A stretch of DNA of 41,084 nt, from NCBI RefSeq assembly GCF_016744255.1, contig NZ_JADGES010000020.1, positions 1 to 41,084 on the forward strand, read 5' to 3'. Positions 33,588 through 41,084 of this stretch are shown in pieces (within the stretch, counting starts at the first letter, position 1; each line of letters opens with the position of its first letter). The stretch comes from Maribacter sp. GTDB taxonomy: Bacteria; Bacteroidota; Bacteroidia; Flavobacteriales; Flavobacteriaceae. A program made the position numbers and the translations under genes. Under the pieces are notes generated by a model, which worked only from the letters and a program-made list of their open reading frames with translations, searched no databases and was not told where the DNA came from.

Positions 33588-34527
33588 ATAATACCATGTC
33601 TTTGTATGGTATCATTATGGGGTATCCTTTTCTTTTAAAATAGCGCATTTCTCTGGGTGTACCAGTAGCAAGAATAAAATCTCCTCCCCAAGCCCCTAGG
33701 CTTTTAATGCATCCTGTAAAATCAGGAAATAAGTTTTCTTTTTGTGTTGGTATTTGTAAATAATCAGAAAGTAAATTTTCGTGATCTGTAATTAAGGTGT
33801 TGAACTCTTCTATGGTAGTAGAGTAAATTATTTTGTTTGTTATTTGCGATAGAGCCGCTATTAAATCTGTTTTATCCAGAGCTATCGATTTGTACCTGGA
33901 AATACCATCCCGACTATTTTGTTTCTGATTTAAATAAATAAAGTAAAGTTGTTCTTTAAAAGGAGGGTCGAAGGTTACTCTGTTAACTTCTGGTTTACCT
34001 GCGTTCAATTTATAAGTTATGGGGTGGTTGTGTTTTGCGCATGCAATATCGTATGCACTTCCAGAAAAAGAGTTCCACAATAAAGTATATGCATCTACTT
34101 GTGCCCAATTGGCAATATTATTTATTAAGGTAGAAGAAGACCCTAGTCCCCAATTTCGAGGAAATGTTAGTTTGGTTTCTACGATATAACCAAATTTTTC
34201 AGATAAAAATGGATGGAGCTTGTGAGCTTCAGATAAAATGCGGACTAAAGTTTCGGCGGTAGAAAGAGTATCTTTATGTAAGGAGTCTTTCTTTTCTATA
34301 CTTAAACTTATCTCTGAAGAGGTATTAATATTTATACGAAATTCGTTCTGAAACCAAACGTTTCCTTTCTCATCTAAACTAGACCAAATTATTTTGGGTT
34401 CGGTATTTTTTTTAACAGATAATAACTGGCCGTATTTGGTCGGAATAGCTAAACTTAAAGCGCCATCTAGAACTGCATATTCCCCAGATAAGAGTAATTT
34501 GCCATTACTATAGAAAGTAGTATTCAT
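33586..34527 (-). CDS. GHMP kinase of the GYDIA family (mevalonate-type)
   Basis: A 313-residue GHMP-superfamily kinase with N-terminal FYSNGKLLLSGEYAVLDG, the ATP loop GLGSSS at 127-132, and the SGSAYDIAC block at 155-163 that names the GYDIA group (here G is replaced by A in GYDIA). Relatives are Bacteroidota mevalonate or phosphomevalonate kinases in isoprenoid synthesis. It starts three bases after the HMG-CoA reductase stop, which supports that pathway. Which of the two phosphorylation steps it performs cannot be decided from sequence. Confidence 0.82.
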   Translation of the reverse strand: MNTTFYSNGKLLLSGEYAVLDGALSLAIPTKYGQLLSVKKNTEPKIIWSSLDEKGNVWFQNEFRININTSSEISLSIEKKDSLHKDTLSTAETLVRILSEAHKLHPFLSEKFGYIVETKLTFPRNWGLGSSSTLINNIANWAQVDAYTLLWNSFSGSAYDIACAKHNHPITYKLNAGKPEVNRVTFDPPFKEQLYFIYLNQKQNSRDGISRYKSIALDKTDLIAALSQITNKIIYSTTIEEFNTLITDHENLLSDYLQIPTQKENLFPDFTGCIKSLGAWGGDFILATGTPREMRYFKRKGYPIMIPYKDMVL

Positions 34528-34530
34528 ATC

Positions 34531-35847
34531 TTAATTTTTAATCCTATTGTAGACTTCTAAAACAGAACTATGGGTAACAGTGTTTGTCTTAAAATACCTA
34601 ATAATTTCTTTTTTCTCAGCTTCCGTAGCCCCTAATTGATTAAGAATATTGAGCAGGTGCATTTTCATGTGTCCTTCTTGTATACCTGTAGTTACTAAGG
34701 AGCTTACGGCACCAAAATTCTGAGCTAAACCAGCAACTGCTACTATTTGCATAAGCTCTTTGGCGGTGGGTTTTTGTAAAATTTCAAAAGCTAATTTAAC
34801 TAGAGGATGTAAGTTGGTTAATCCTCCTATGGTTCCTAAAGCAAGTGGAATCTCTATCCAAAATGTAAACACATCATTTTCTATCTTGGCATGTGTCAAG
34901 CTAGTGTACCTTCCGTCTTTCGAGGCATAGGCATGAACACCAGCTTCAATGGCCCTAAAATCGTTTCCAGTAGCTAATACAACAGCATCTATGCCGTTCA
35001 TAATACCTTTGTTGTGGGTAACAGCTCTGTGTGGTTCCGCTTTTGCAATGGCAATGGCTCGAACCATTTTTTCAGCGAATTCTTTTGGGCTTATTTCATT
35101 ACTTAAAGTGAGCTCTTCTACTGGGCAACTAACTTCTGCTTTAACTAAACAATTAGGAGTGTAGTTAGAGAGGATACTCATTACTACTTCTATATTTTTT
35201 TCTTCCTTAGAGAATGGTTCAAAATTTTGCGCTTCTCTTTTAAAAGTACTTGCAAATTGCTCTAAACAGCTATTAATAAAATTAGCACCCATAGCATCTA
35301 TGGTTTCAAAGGTGCAGTGTAGTTGGTAGTAATGATCTAATTTATCAGTTTGGTCTCTAAGTTCTATATTGGTTATGCCGCCACCCCTCTTTTCCATATT
35401 TTTGGTTAAGGAGGCAGAATCTGTAATTATTTTAGGATATACATCGGTAAAAAAATCACGAAGTATAGAAAAATCTCCGGTATACATAAAATGCACCTGT
35501 CCTATTTTCTCAGTCCCAAGAATAGTAGTTTTAAATCCACCGCGATCTAGCCAAAATTTAGCAGCTTTACTAGCGGCAGCAACAACAGAGCTCTCCTCTA
35601 TAACCATGGGTATGGCTAATAATTTTTCATTTATTAAAAAATTTGGTGCTACACCTAATGGCAGGTAAAAATTAGAAATAGTATTTTCAATAAATTCATC
35701 GTGCAATTGCTGTAATTGCACATCTGTATTCCAATATTTAAATAAGATTTCTTTGGTAGATTCTGGATGTTGCGTGTAATGTGTAGCAATCCATTCTATT
35801 TTTTCTTTTTTGGTAAGTTTAGAAAAACCTGTAATAGGCTTGGTCAT
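34531..35847 (-). CDS. mvaA: Hydroxymethylglutaryl-CoA reductase, class II (mevalonate pathway)
   Basis: A 438-residue class II HMG-CoA reductase, which reduces HMG-CoA to mevalonate. The substrate loop PMVIEESSVVAAASKAA carries the glutamate (E84 or E85). The catalytic lysine is K280 (HNKGIMNG), the aspartate is D296 (ATGNDFRA), and the histidine is H393 (EGHMKMH). K and D are 16 residues apart, as in the Pseudomonas mevalonii enzyme. Automated labels often say degradative, but pairing with a GHMP kinase indicates biosynthetic use for isoprenoids. It is first in a two-gene minus-strand operon. Confidence 0.9.
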   Translation of the reverse strand: MTKPITGFSKLTKKEKIEWIATHYTQHPESTKEILFKYWNTDVQLQQLHDEFIENTISNFYLPLGVAPNFLINEKLLAIPMVIEESSVVAAASKAAKFWLDRGGFKTTILGTEKIGQVHFMYTGDFSILRDFFTDVYPKIITDSASLTKNMEKRGGGITNIELRDQTDKLDHYYQLHCTFETIDAMGANFINSCLEQFASTFKREAQNFEPFSKEEKNIEVVMSILSNYTPNCLVKAEVSCPVEELTLSNEISPKEFAEKMVRAIAIAKAEPHRAVTHNKGIMNGIDAVVLATGNDFRAIEAGVHAYASKDGRYTSLTHAKIENDVFTFWIEIPLALGTIGGLTNLHPLVKLAFEILQKPTAKELMQIVAVAGLAQNFGAVSSLVTTGIQEGHMKMHLLNILNQLGATEAEKKEIIRYFKTNTVTHSSVLEVYNRIKN

Positions 35848-36078
35848 ACGTATAATTGTTTCATTTCTAGCTAAAAGAACTTGTTATTTGTAAAATGGCA
35901 AAAGCTTTTTAGCGTAGATAAGGTATTTAGGTTAAATAAGAGGGTAAATATAAGGATTATGGGAATAAGTCGTAATAGCGATAAATAAGCTTTTTTTGGA
36001 CGTTTTTTTTTGCATTAAAATGCTATTTTTAGTGAAATTATTAGTAAACTTGATGGATTTAAAAAAATTCAACTATTT

Positions 36079-38307
36079 ATGAAGAATTCTTATTTTTTGA
36101 TGCTGTTTGTTCTTGGTTTATTTCAGATAAGCTTGGCGCAGGATAAATCAATAACTGTAGAAGAAATTTACGGAGGTACTTTTAGGACGGAAGGCATGGA
36201 TGTACTACGTTCCTTAAAAAATGGAAAACAGTACACAGTGCTTAATTTTGACCGAAATTCAAAGGTAACGACCATCGATAAATATGATTATAAAACCTTG
36301 GAGAAGGTAGAAACTATTCTTTCTTCTGCGGATTTAGCAGATATAGCATATTTTACATCTTATGAGTTTAATGCCGATGAATCTAAGATAATCTTAGCTA
36401 CAGATTTAGAATCTATATACAGACATTCTACTTTAGGGGTTTATTATGTATATGATGTTGCTAGTAAGAGTTTGGTGAAAATAGCAGATAGTAAAATACA
36501 AGAACCATCTTTATCTCCAAATGGAAAGCAAGTGGCTTATGTAAAGGATAATAATATTTTCTTGTTTGATATAGCATCAAACAAAACAGAACAAATTACT
36601 ACAGACGGCGAAAAGAATAAAATCATTAATGGTATTACGGACTGGGTTTACGAAGAAGAATTTGCTTTTGTAAGAGCTTTTGAGTGGAATGCCAATGGTA
36701 CTAAAATCGCTTTTTTGCGTTTTGATGAAAGTAATGTTCCGGAGTTTTCTATGGATGTGTATGGAGCAGAGTTATACCAGACACAAGAAGTATTTAAATA
36801 CCCAAAAGCAGGGGAAAAGAACGCAAAGGTTTCCTTACATATGCTCGATGTAAAGACAGGAGGAATCACTAAAGTTAATTTAAGCAACCCGTATTATATT
36901 CCAAGAATAAAGTGGATGAATAACGCTAATTACTTAAGCGTACAAACCCTAAATCGCCATCAGAATTATTTGCAATTAATGTCGGTAAATGCTAAAGACA
37001 ATTCGTCCACCGTTTTATTAGAAGAGACAGATGCTGCATATATTGATATTACAAATAATCTAACTTTTTTAGCGGATGATAGTTTTATTTGGACAAGCGA
37101 AAAAGATGGCTGGAATCATATTTACCTATATGACCAAAATGGCAAATTAAAGCATCAGATTACTAAAGGAGAATGGGAGGTTACCAAATATTATGGTTAT
37201 GACCAAGAGGAGAATAGAGTACACTATCAATCTACAGAAAACGGATCTATAAATCGTGGCGTTTATAGTATAGAAAGTAACGGAAAGAAGAAAAAGAAGT
37301 TAGCGGCATCAGAAGGCACCAATTCAGCTTCTTTTAGTACAAACTTCACCTATTTTATCAATACCTATTCTAGTGCCACTACACCGTATCGTTATACCTT
37401 AAATGAAGCCGCAACTGGTAAAGAAGTAAAGAAGATAAAAGATAATACCGAATTACTAAACAAGCTAAAGGAGTATAAAGTAAGCCCTAAAGAATTTAGC
37501 ACTATTGCGGTAAATGGAAACGATTTAAATATGTACATGATGAAGCCCTTAGATTTTGATGCATCTAAGGAATATCCAATGATAATGTATCAATATAGCG
37601 GACCAGGTTCTCAAAACGTATCGAACGAATGGATGGCAGCTAATGATTACTGGCATCAAAAATTAGTTTCAGAAGGCTATGTAGTTGTTTGTGTAGATGG
37701 AAGAGGAACAGGTTTTAAAGGAAGAGATTTTAAAAAAGTAACTCAAAAAGAATTAGGGAAGTTTGAGGTGCAAGACCAAATCGCTGCAGCAGAAAAACTA
37801 AGCGAACTACCTTATATAGATGCTAATAGAACAGGGATTTGGGGATGGAGTTATGGCGGATTTATGTCTACCAATTGTATTTTAAAAGGGAACGATGTTT
37901 TTGAAACTGCCATTGCAGTTGCTCCAGTAACATCATGGCGTTTTTACGATACTATATACACGGAACGCTATATGCAAACACCGCAGGAAAATCCTAGCGG
38001 ATACGATGAAAACTCTCCTTTAAATTACCCTGAACGTTTAAAAGGGGATTACCTTTTAGTACATGGTTCCGGAGATGATAATGTACATTTACAGAATACA
38101 ATGCGCATGGCCGAAGCTTTAATACAAGCAAATAAGCAGTTCGAGTGGTCTGTATACCCAGATAAAAATCATGGTATATACGGAGGTAATACTAGAGTGC
38201 ATTTGTACAATAAAATGACAGATTTCTGGCATAAGAATTTAAGAGATAAGCCAAGAAAGAGTAAAGAAGACAAGACAATAGAAACTAGCAAAAAAATTAA
38301 AGGATAG
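36079..38307 (+). CDS. Dipeptidyl peptidase IV-type S9 serine peptidase, exported
   Basis: A 742-residue prolyl dipeptidyl peptidase that releases N-terminal X-Pro dipeptides. A signal peptide ends at SLAQ (about 20). The N-terminal beta-propeller (about 30-480) holds DWVYEEEF, the double-glutamate motif that binds the free N-terminus in DPP4. The alpha/beta-hydrolase domain has S591 (GWSYGGFM), D666 (HGSGDDNVH) and H698 (KNHGIYGG); the Asp-His spacing equals that of human DPP4. It is 55 bases before a POT transporter gene, which would import the dipeptides it produces. Confidence 0.92.
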   Translation: MKNSYFLMLFVLGLFQISLAQDKSITVEEIYGGTFRTEGMDVLRSLKNGKQYTVLNFDRNSKVTTIDKYDYKTLEKVETILSSADLADIAYFTSYEFNADESKIILATDLESIYRHSTLGVYYVYDVASKSLVKIADSKIQEPSLSPNGKQVAYVKDNNIFLFDIASNKTEQITTDGEKNKIINGITDWVYEEEFAFVRAFEWNANGTKIAFLRFDESNVPEFSMDVYGAELYQTQEVFKYPKAGEKNAKVSLHMLDVKTGGITKVNLSNPYYIPRIKWMNNANYLSVQTLNRHQNYLQLMSVNAKDNSSTVLLEETDAAYIDITNNLTFLADDSFIWTSEKDGWNHIYLYDQNGKLKHQITKGEWEVTKYYGYDQEENRVHYQSTENGSINRGVYSIESNGKKKKKLAASEGTNSASFSTNFTYFINTYSSATTPYRYTLNEAATGKEVKKIKDNTELLNKLKEYKVSPKEFSTIAVNGNDLNMYMMKPLDFDASKEYPMIMYQYSGPGSQNVSNEWMAANDYWHQKLVSEGYVVVCVDGRGTGFKGRDFKKVTQKELGKFEVQDQIAAAEKLSELPYIDANRTGIWGWSYGGFMSTNCILKGNDVFETAIAVAPVTSWRFYDTIYTERYMQTPQENPSGYDENSPLNYPERLKGDYLLVHGSGDDNVHLQNTMRMAEALIQANKQFEWSVYPDKNHGIYGGNTRVHLYNKMTDFWHKNLRDKPRKSKEDKTIETSKKIKG

Positions 38308-38362
38308 CCTTAAAAAGTAATTCAGAAACAAGTAGTAATATTTAGTTAACCAATTTAAATAT

Positions 38363-39895
38363 ATGTCAGATACAATTAAACCAGCTCATCAAAAAGAACT
38401 TTTTGGACATCCCGTAGGGCTTTATGTTCTCTTTTTTACAGAAATGTGGGAACGTTTTTCCTATTACGGAATGAGAGCATTATTGGTGCTTTACATGACT
38501 GCAAAGTCTATAGAAAATGACCCTCAAAGTGGCTTTGGTTGGACCGATGGGGAAGCTATTGCATTATATGGTTGGTATACCATGTTAGTATATTTAATGA
38601 GTATACCTGGAGGTTTTATTGCAGATAGGTTTATTGGCCAAAAAAAGGCCGTTACCATAGGAGCTTTGTTACTTACAGCTGGTCATGGCGTTTTAGCGAT
38701 AGATGCGATATGGGCATATTATAGTGGTTTAGGTTTAGTTATTTTAGGAGTTGGCATGCTTAAGCCTAATATTTCTACAATGGTAGGAGGGCTTTACAAG
38801 CAAAATGATATTAGAAGAGATAAAGGTTTTAGTATTTTTTATGTAGGTATTAATTTAGGCTCTGTTTTAGCAACAATCTTAGTAGGGTTAGTAGTTAAAT
38901 CCTATGGTTGGCATTATGGGTTTGGATTAGCAGGTATAGGAATGTTATTTGGTTTATTCGTTTATTTATATGGTCAGCAATATTTAGTGCATGTAGGAAA
39001 CGAACCTACTGTTGAGGAAAAGGCTGATGATATTAGTATAGGTACACTGATAGGACAATTATTTAAATCGCCATTGCAATTAGGTATCGTTGCTTTAATT
39101 GTAGCGTATGCTATTTACTCTGGTCTAACGTATGAAGGTGCTGATAGTTGGGGGTATACTGCTTTATACATTTTTCTTGCTTTTATAGCAGGAATGTTGA
39201 TGATGATTTATAAAAATTTAAATAATCAGATAGAAAAAGATAGGTTTGTAGTTTTACTATTGTCCCTGTTAATGGTAATTGTTTTTTGGGGATGTTTTGA
39301 ACAAACAGGAGGTTTAATGAACCTTTACACCGAATCTAAAACAGATAGAATGTTATTTGGATGGGAAGTTCCTACGGCTTGGTTTCAGGGAGCTAATTCT
39401 GCTTTTATAATTTTATTTTCTGTTCTTATTGCCAATATATGGGCAAAAAGAAAATTAAAAGGTAAAAATGCAGATTCCCTATTCAAAATGGCAGTCGGAG
39501 TCATTATTATGGGTGTAGGTTTTGTATATATGGTCTTTGCATCTATGGAGTTTGAGAGTAACGGTAGCTCTGCAATGTTTTGGTTAATTTTAGCATATTT
39601 ATTTCATACTATTGGGGAGTTGTGTTTGTCTCCAGTATCCTTATCCTTTTTTACCAAACTAGCCCCTGCTCGTTATATGGCTTTAATGATGGGCGTTTAT
39701 TGGGCGGCTACAGGTCTTGGAAACAAAGTAGCAGGTGTTATAGGTGAAAGTGCTTCCAAAGCAGGAGAATTAAATGTGTTTGGAGGACTAACTATTTTTG
39801 CAGTGCTTTTTGGAGTTTTAGTATTATTACTAATTAAACCATTAAGAAGGCTTACACATGGTGCAGAAGATAAAGAAATAGCAATTCAGGAATAA
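38363..39895 (+). CDS. Proton-dependent di/tripeptide transporter (POT/PTR2 family)
   Basis: A 510-residue MFS transporter with about 14 membrane helices. The POT signature ExxERFxYYG is seen as EMWERFSYYGMRALLVLYM near residue 28, and the second motif is FSIFYVGINLGS (about 155-166). A conserved EQTGG-like segment (CFEQTGGLMNLY) is in the second half. It brings di- and tripeptides into the cytoplasm with protons. Its position right after DPP4 suggests a peptide-use pair. A strong hairpin 50 bases after the stop terminates it. Confidence 0.92.
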   Translation: MSDTIKPAHQKELFGHPVGLYVLFFTEMWERFSYYGMRALLVLYMTAKSIENDPQSGFGWTDGEAIALYGWYTMLVYLMSIPGGFIADRFIGQKKAVTIGALLLTAGHGVLAIDAIWAYYSGLGLVILGVGMLKPNISTMVGGLYKQNDIRRDKGFSIFYVGINLGSVLATILVGLVVKSYGWHYGFGLAGIGMLFGLFVYLYGQQYLVHVGNEPTVEEKADDISIGTLIGQLFKSPLQLGIVALIVAYAIYSGLTYEGADSWGYTALYIFLAFIAGMLMMIYKNLNNQIEKDRFVVLLLSLLMVIVFWGCFEQTGGLMNLYTESKTDRMLFGWEVPTAWFQGANSAFIILFSVLIANIWAKRKLKGKNADSLFKMAVGVIIMGVGFVYMVFASMEFESNGSSAMFWLILAYLFHTIGELCLSPVSLSFFTKLAPARYMALMMGVYWAATGLGNKVAGVIGESASKAGELNVFGGLTIFAVLFGVLVLLLIKPLRRLTHGAEDKEIAIQE

Positions 39896-39923
39896 AACAG
39901 ATAGTGTTGAACTTTCTTAATCA

Positions 39924-41084
39924 TTAATCACTTTCTTTAAAATTAAAAGCTCCCTTTTCACCCGTATAGTGAAAAGGGAGCTTTCTTTTTTGGCAAGTTT
40001 CTTTCCATCGGGTAATATAACTTTTATAGTTGCTACCATCTGCTATTATTTTTAAAGGCTTAACGGAGTCTATAAAGCGACTTAAGTTTATTTTAGGAGA
40101 ATTAGATAATAGGTAAATAGAGGGTTTCTTAGTCGATATGTAAATACCGTTAGAATCTATGACTCGGAATAGCTTAGACCCGTAATTATAAGAATTTAAT
40201 AGAGTTTTATATGTTGTAGAATCTATGTTTTTTTCTATTTGATAGTTATTTATATTGGAGGGTGCTATTTTTTTGCCTGTAGAGATAACATTTAAGTTAG
40301 TTCCGTTTTGATGTAAAAGAACCGAGTTTCTGCTTTGATGCAAAACCCATACATGTTCTTCTTTTTGTAAATTATAGTTTTGGTAGAAGTATATTATTTG
40401 CCAAAGTAGAATACTCGCTATAAAGAAGCCGATTTTCCTAAAGGTAGTTTTGCTTAGAGCATTAACCAATAAAATTAGTATACCATAACTTAAGAAAAGC
40501 TGTAATCGGTTAAAAGATATAGCTGTAAATAAGAAAGCTTCTTGCTCTGCTACCCATGCAATTATGGTGTTCATAGTGTGGATTACAAAATTGTATATAT
40601 GGACTAAAACATTAGGCAAGTAATTAAGGGCAGCTAATAGAATAATGAGTATTCCAAAACCTAAAAGGATACCTAAAAAAGGAATTATTATAAGGTTCGA
40701 TATAAAGAATAAACTAGGGAATTGATGAAAATAAAAAAGAGAAATAGGGAGTACACCTAATTGAGCAGCCACACTAACAGATAGTAGCTGCCAAATTTTA
40801 TTTAGAATTTTGTTTTTTGGAAACCAAAAACGTTGTAACATTGGATAAATCCATGCAATAGCAAAAACTGCAGCATAACTCATTTGAAAACCTACTTGGA
40901 AAATTAGGTTAGGATTAATTACTAGTAAGATAAAGCCCATAGACAAAGCAAGAATATTAAAAGTATTGCTAGGTCTATTTAAGTATAGTGCATAGGCAAC
41001 AAAAGAAAACATAGTTGTAGCCCTAATAATAGAGGCAGAGAACCCAGCTAGTAAAGCAAAACCCCATAGGAGAATAACTAATAG
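39924..41084 (-). CDS. comEC: ComEC/Rec2-family competence protein (partial, 5' end off the window)
   Basis: The frame is open to the right edge, so this is the C-terminal 386 residues of a DNA-uptake channel protein. The first visible residues include GFSASIIRATTMFSF, the conserved ComEC pattern, followed by helices of the Competence domain (about eight). The last 150 residues are soluble (VWVLHQSRNSVLLHQNG, then IYLLSNSPK and KIIADGSNYKSYI). They lack the HxHxDH metallo-beta-lactamase motif of longer ComEC proteins, a reduced tail usual in Bacteroidota. The protein would pass single-stranded DNA through the inner membrane. The 3' end of the coding region also forms the terminator of the opposing POT gene. 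Confidence 0.87.
   Translation of the reverse strand, partial: LLVILLWGFALLAGFSASIIRATTMFSFVAYALYLNRPSNTFNILALSMGFILLVINPNLIFQVGFQMSYAAVFAIAWIYPMLQRFWFPKNKILNKIWQLLSVSVAAQLGVLPISLFYFHQFPSLFFISNLIIIPFLGILLGFGILIILLAALNYLPNVLVHIYNFVIHTMNTIIAWVAEQEAFLFTAISFNRLQLFLSYGILILLVNALSKTTFRKIGFFIASILLWQIIYFYQNYNLQKEEHVWVLHQSRNSVLLHQNGTNLNVISTGKKIAPSNINNYQIEKNIDSTTYKTLLNSYNYGSKLFRVIDSNGIYISTKKPSIYLLSNSPKINLSRFIDSVKPLKIIADGSNYKSYITRWKETCQKRKLPFHYTGEKGAFNFKESD
39946..39984 (+). terminator. Strong hairpin terminator inside the 3' coding end of comEC
   Basis: A perfect 16-bp stem (39946-39961 with 39969-39984) with a seven-base loop is followed on the plus strand by CTTTTTT, ending POT transcription 50-90 bases after its stop. 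The whole hairpin lies within the comEC coding sequence on the minus strand, where the two arms encode LPFHY and TGEKGAF. On the minus strand the stem is followed by an interrupted T-run, so it may also act on comEC. Confidence 0.85.

Noticed and set aside
1-41084. CRISPR array, prophage, integron or complete insertion sequence
   Set aside because: No regularly spaced repeats, phage structural genes, integrase or intact transposase were seen.

Overview
The window is AT-rich, densely coded, and almost certainly from a marine member of the Flavobacteriaceae (Bacteroidota). The evidence is the gene families (TIGR04282/TIGR04283 arsenosugar-type proteins, GYDIA-family GHMP kinase with class II HMG-CoA reductase, XRE-DUF4870 fusion, lipoprotein-type LptC, CoaX followed by an outer-membrane protein, LptC, CorC and SurA-like PPIase), the many Bacteroidota-type signal peptides and lipoboxes, weak Shine-Dalgarno sites, and promoter elements matching TTG-N19-TAnnTTTG. 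Genus cannot be fixed from the sequence. The window opens next to a gene that runs off the left edge and closes inside comEC.

Layout. (1) 149-6424, minus: a tight operon with an FAD/NAD oxidoreductase, a multi-pass NapH/CcoG-like iron-sulfur protein, a MORN-like repeat protein, two family-2 glycosyltransferases and an AlkB-type dioxygenase. (2) 6693-11398, plus, divergent from it: DUF547 protein, outer-membrane barrel, GH113-like lipoprotein glycosidase, small lipoprotein, and a one-POTRA Omp85-like barrel. (3) 11514-16203, plus: cell-wall amidase, then BCCP, biotin carboxylase and carboxyltransferase of an acyl-CoA (probably propionyl-CoA) carboxylase. (4) 16360-18640: a lipoprotein sulfatase on the minus strand, whose upstream region is the decayed remnant of an IS30-family transposase gene, which is not an annotated ORF. 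(5) 18650-21387: alanine dehydrogenase/PNT-family enzyme, XRE-DUF4870 protein, RluA-type pseudouridine synthase. (6) 21709-25404, minus: an arsenosugar-type cluster (rhodanese lipoprotein, TIGR04282, purine nucleoside phosphorylase, DUF547, TIGR04283). The apparently empty gap after the phosphorylase contains a truncated, frameshifted arsM start that still overlaps the phosphorylase stop by four bases. ArsS is absent. (7) tRNA-Phe with promoter and terminator at 25567-25724. (8) 25778-33530, plus: coaX, outer-membrane protein, TPR protein, lptC, small membrane protein, CorC-like protein, PPIase. (9) 33586-35847, minus: mevalonate-pathway pair. (10) 36079-39895, plus: dipeptidyl peptidase IV and a POT peptide transporter, a natural peptide-utilisation pair. 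(11) comEC, partial, minus, to the right edge.

The two observations most worth checking are the arsM remnant inside an otherwise intact arsenosugar-type operon, and the IS30 remnant beside the sulfatase. Both were found by reading intergenic DNA in all frames. The redox/glycosyltransferase operon and its divergent envelope operon form an uncharacterised module that could be a genuine system, but its function is not evident from sequence.
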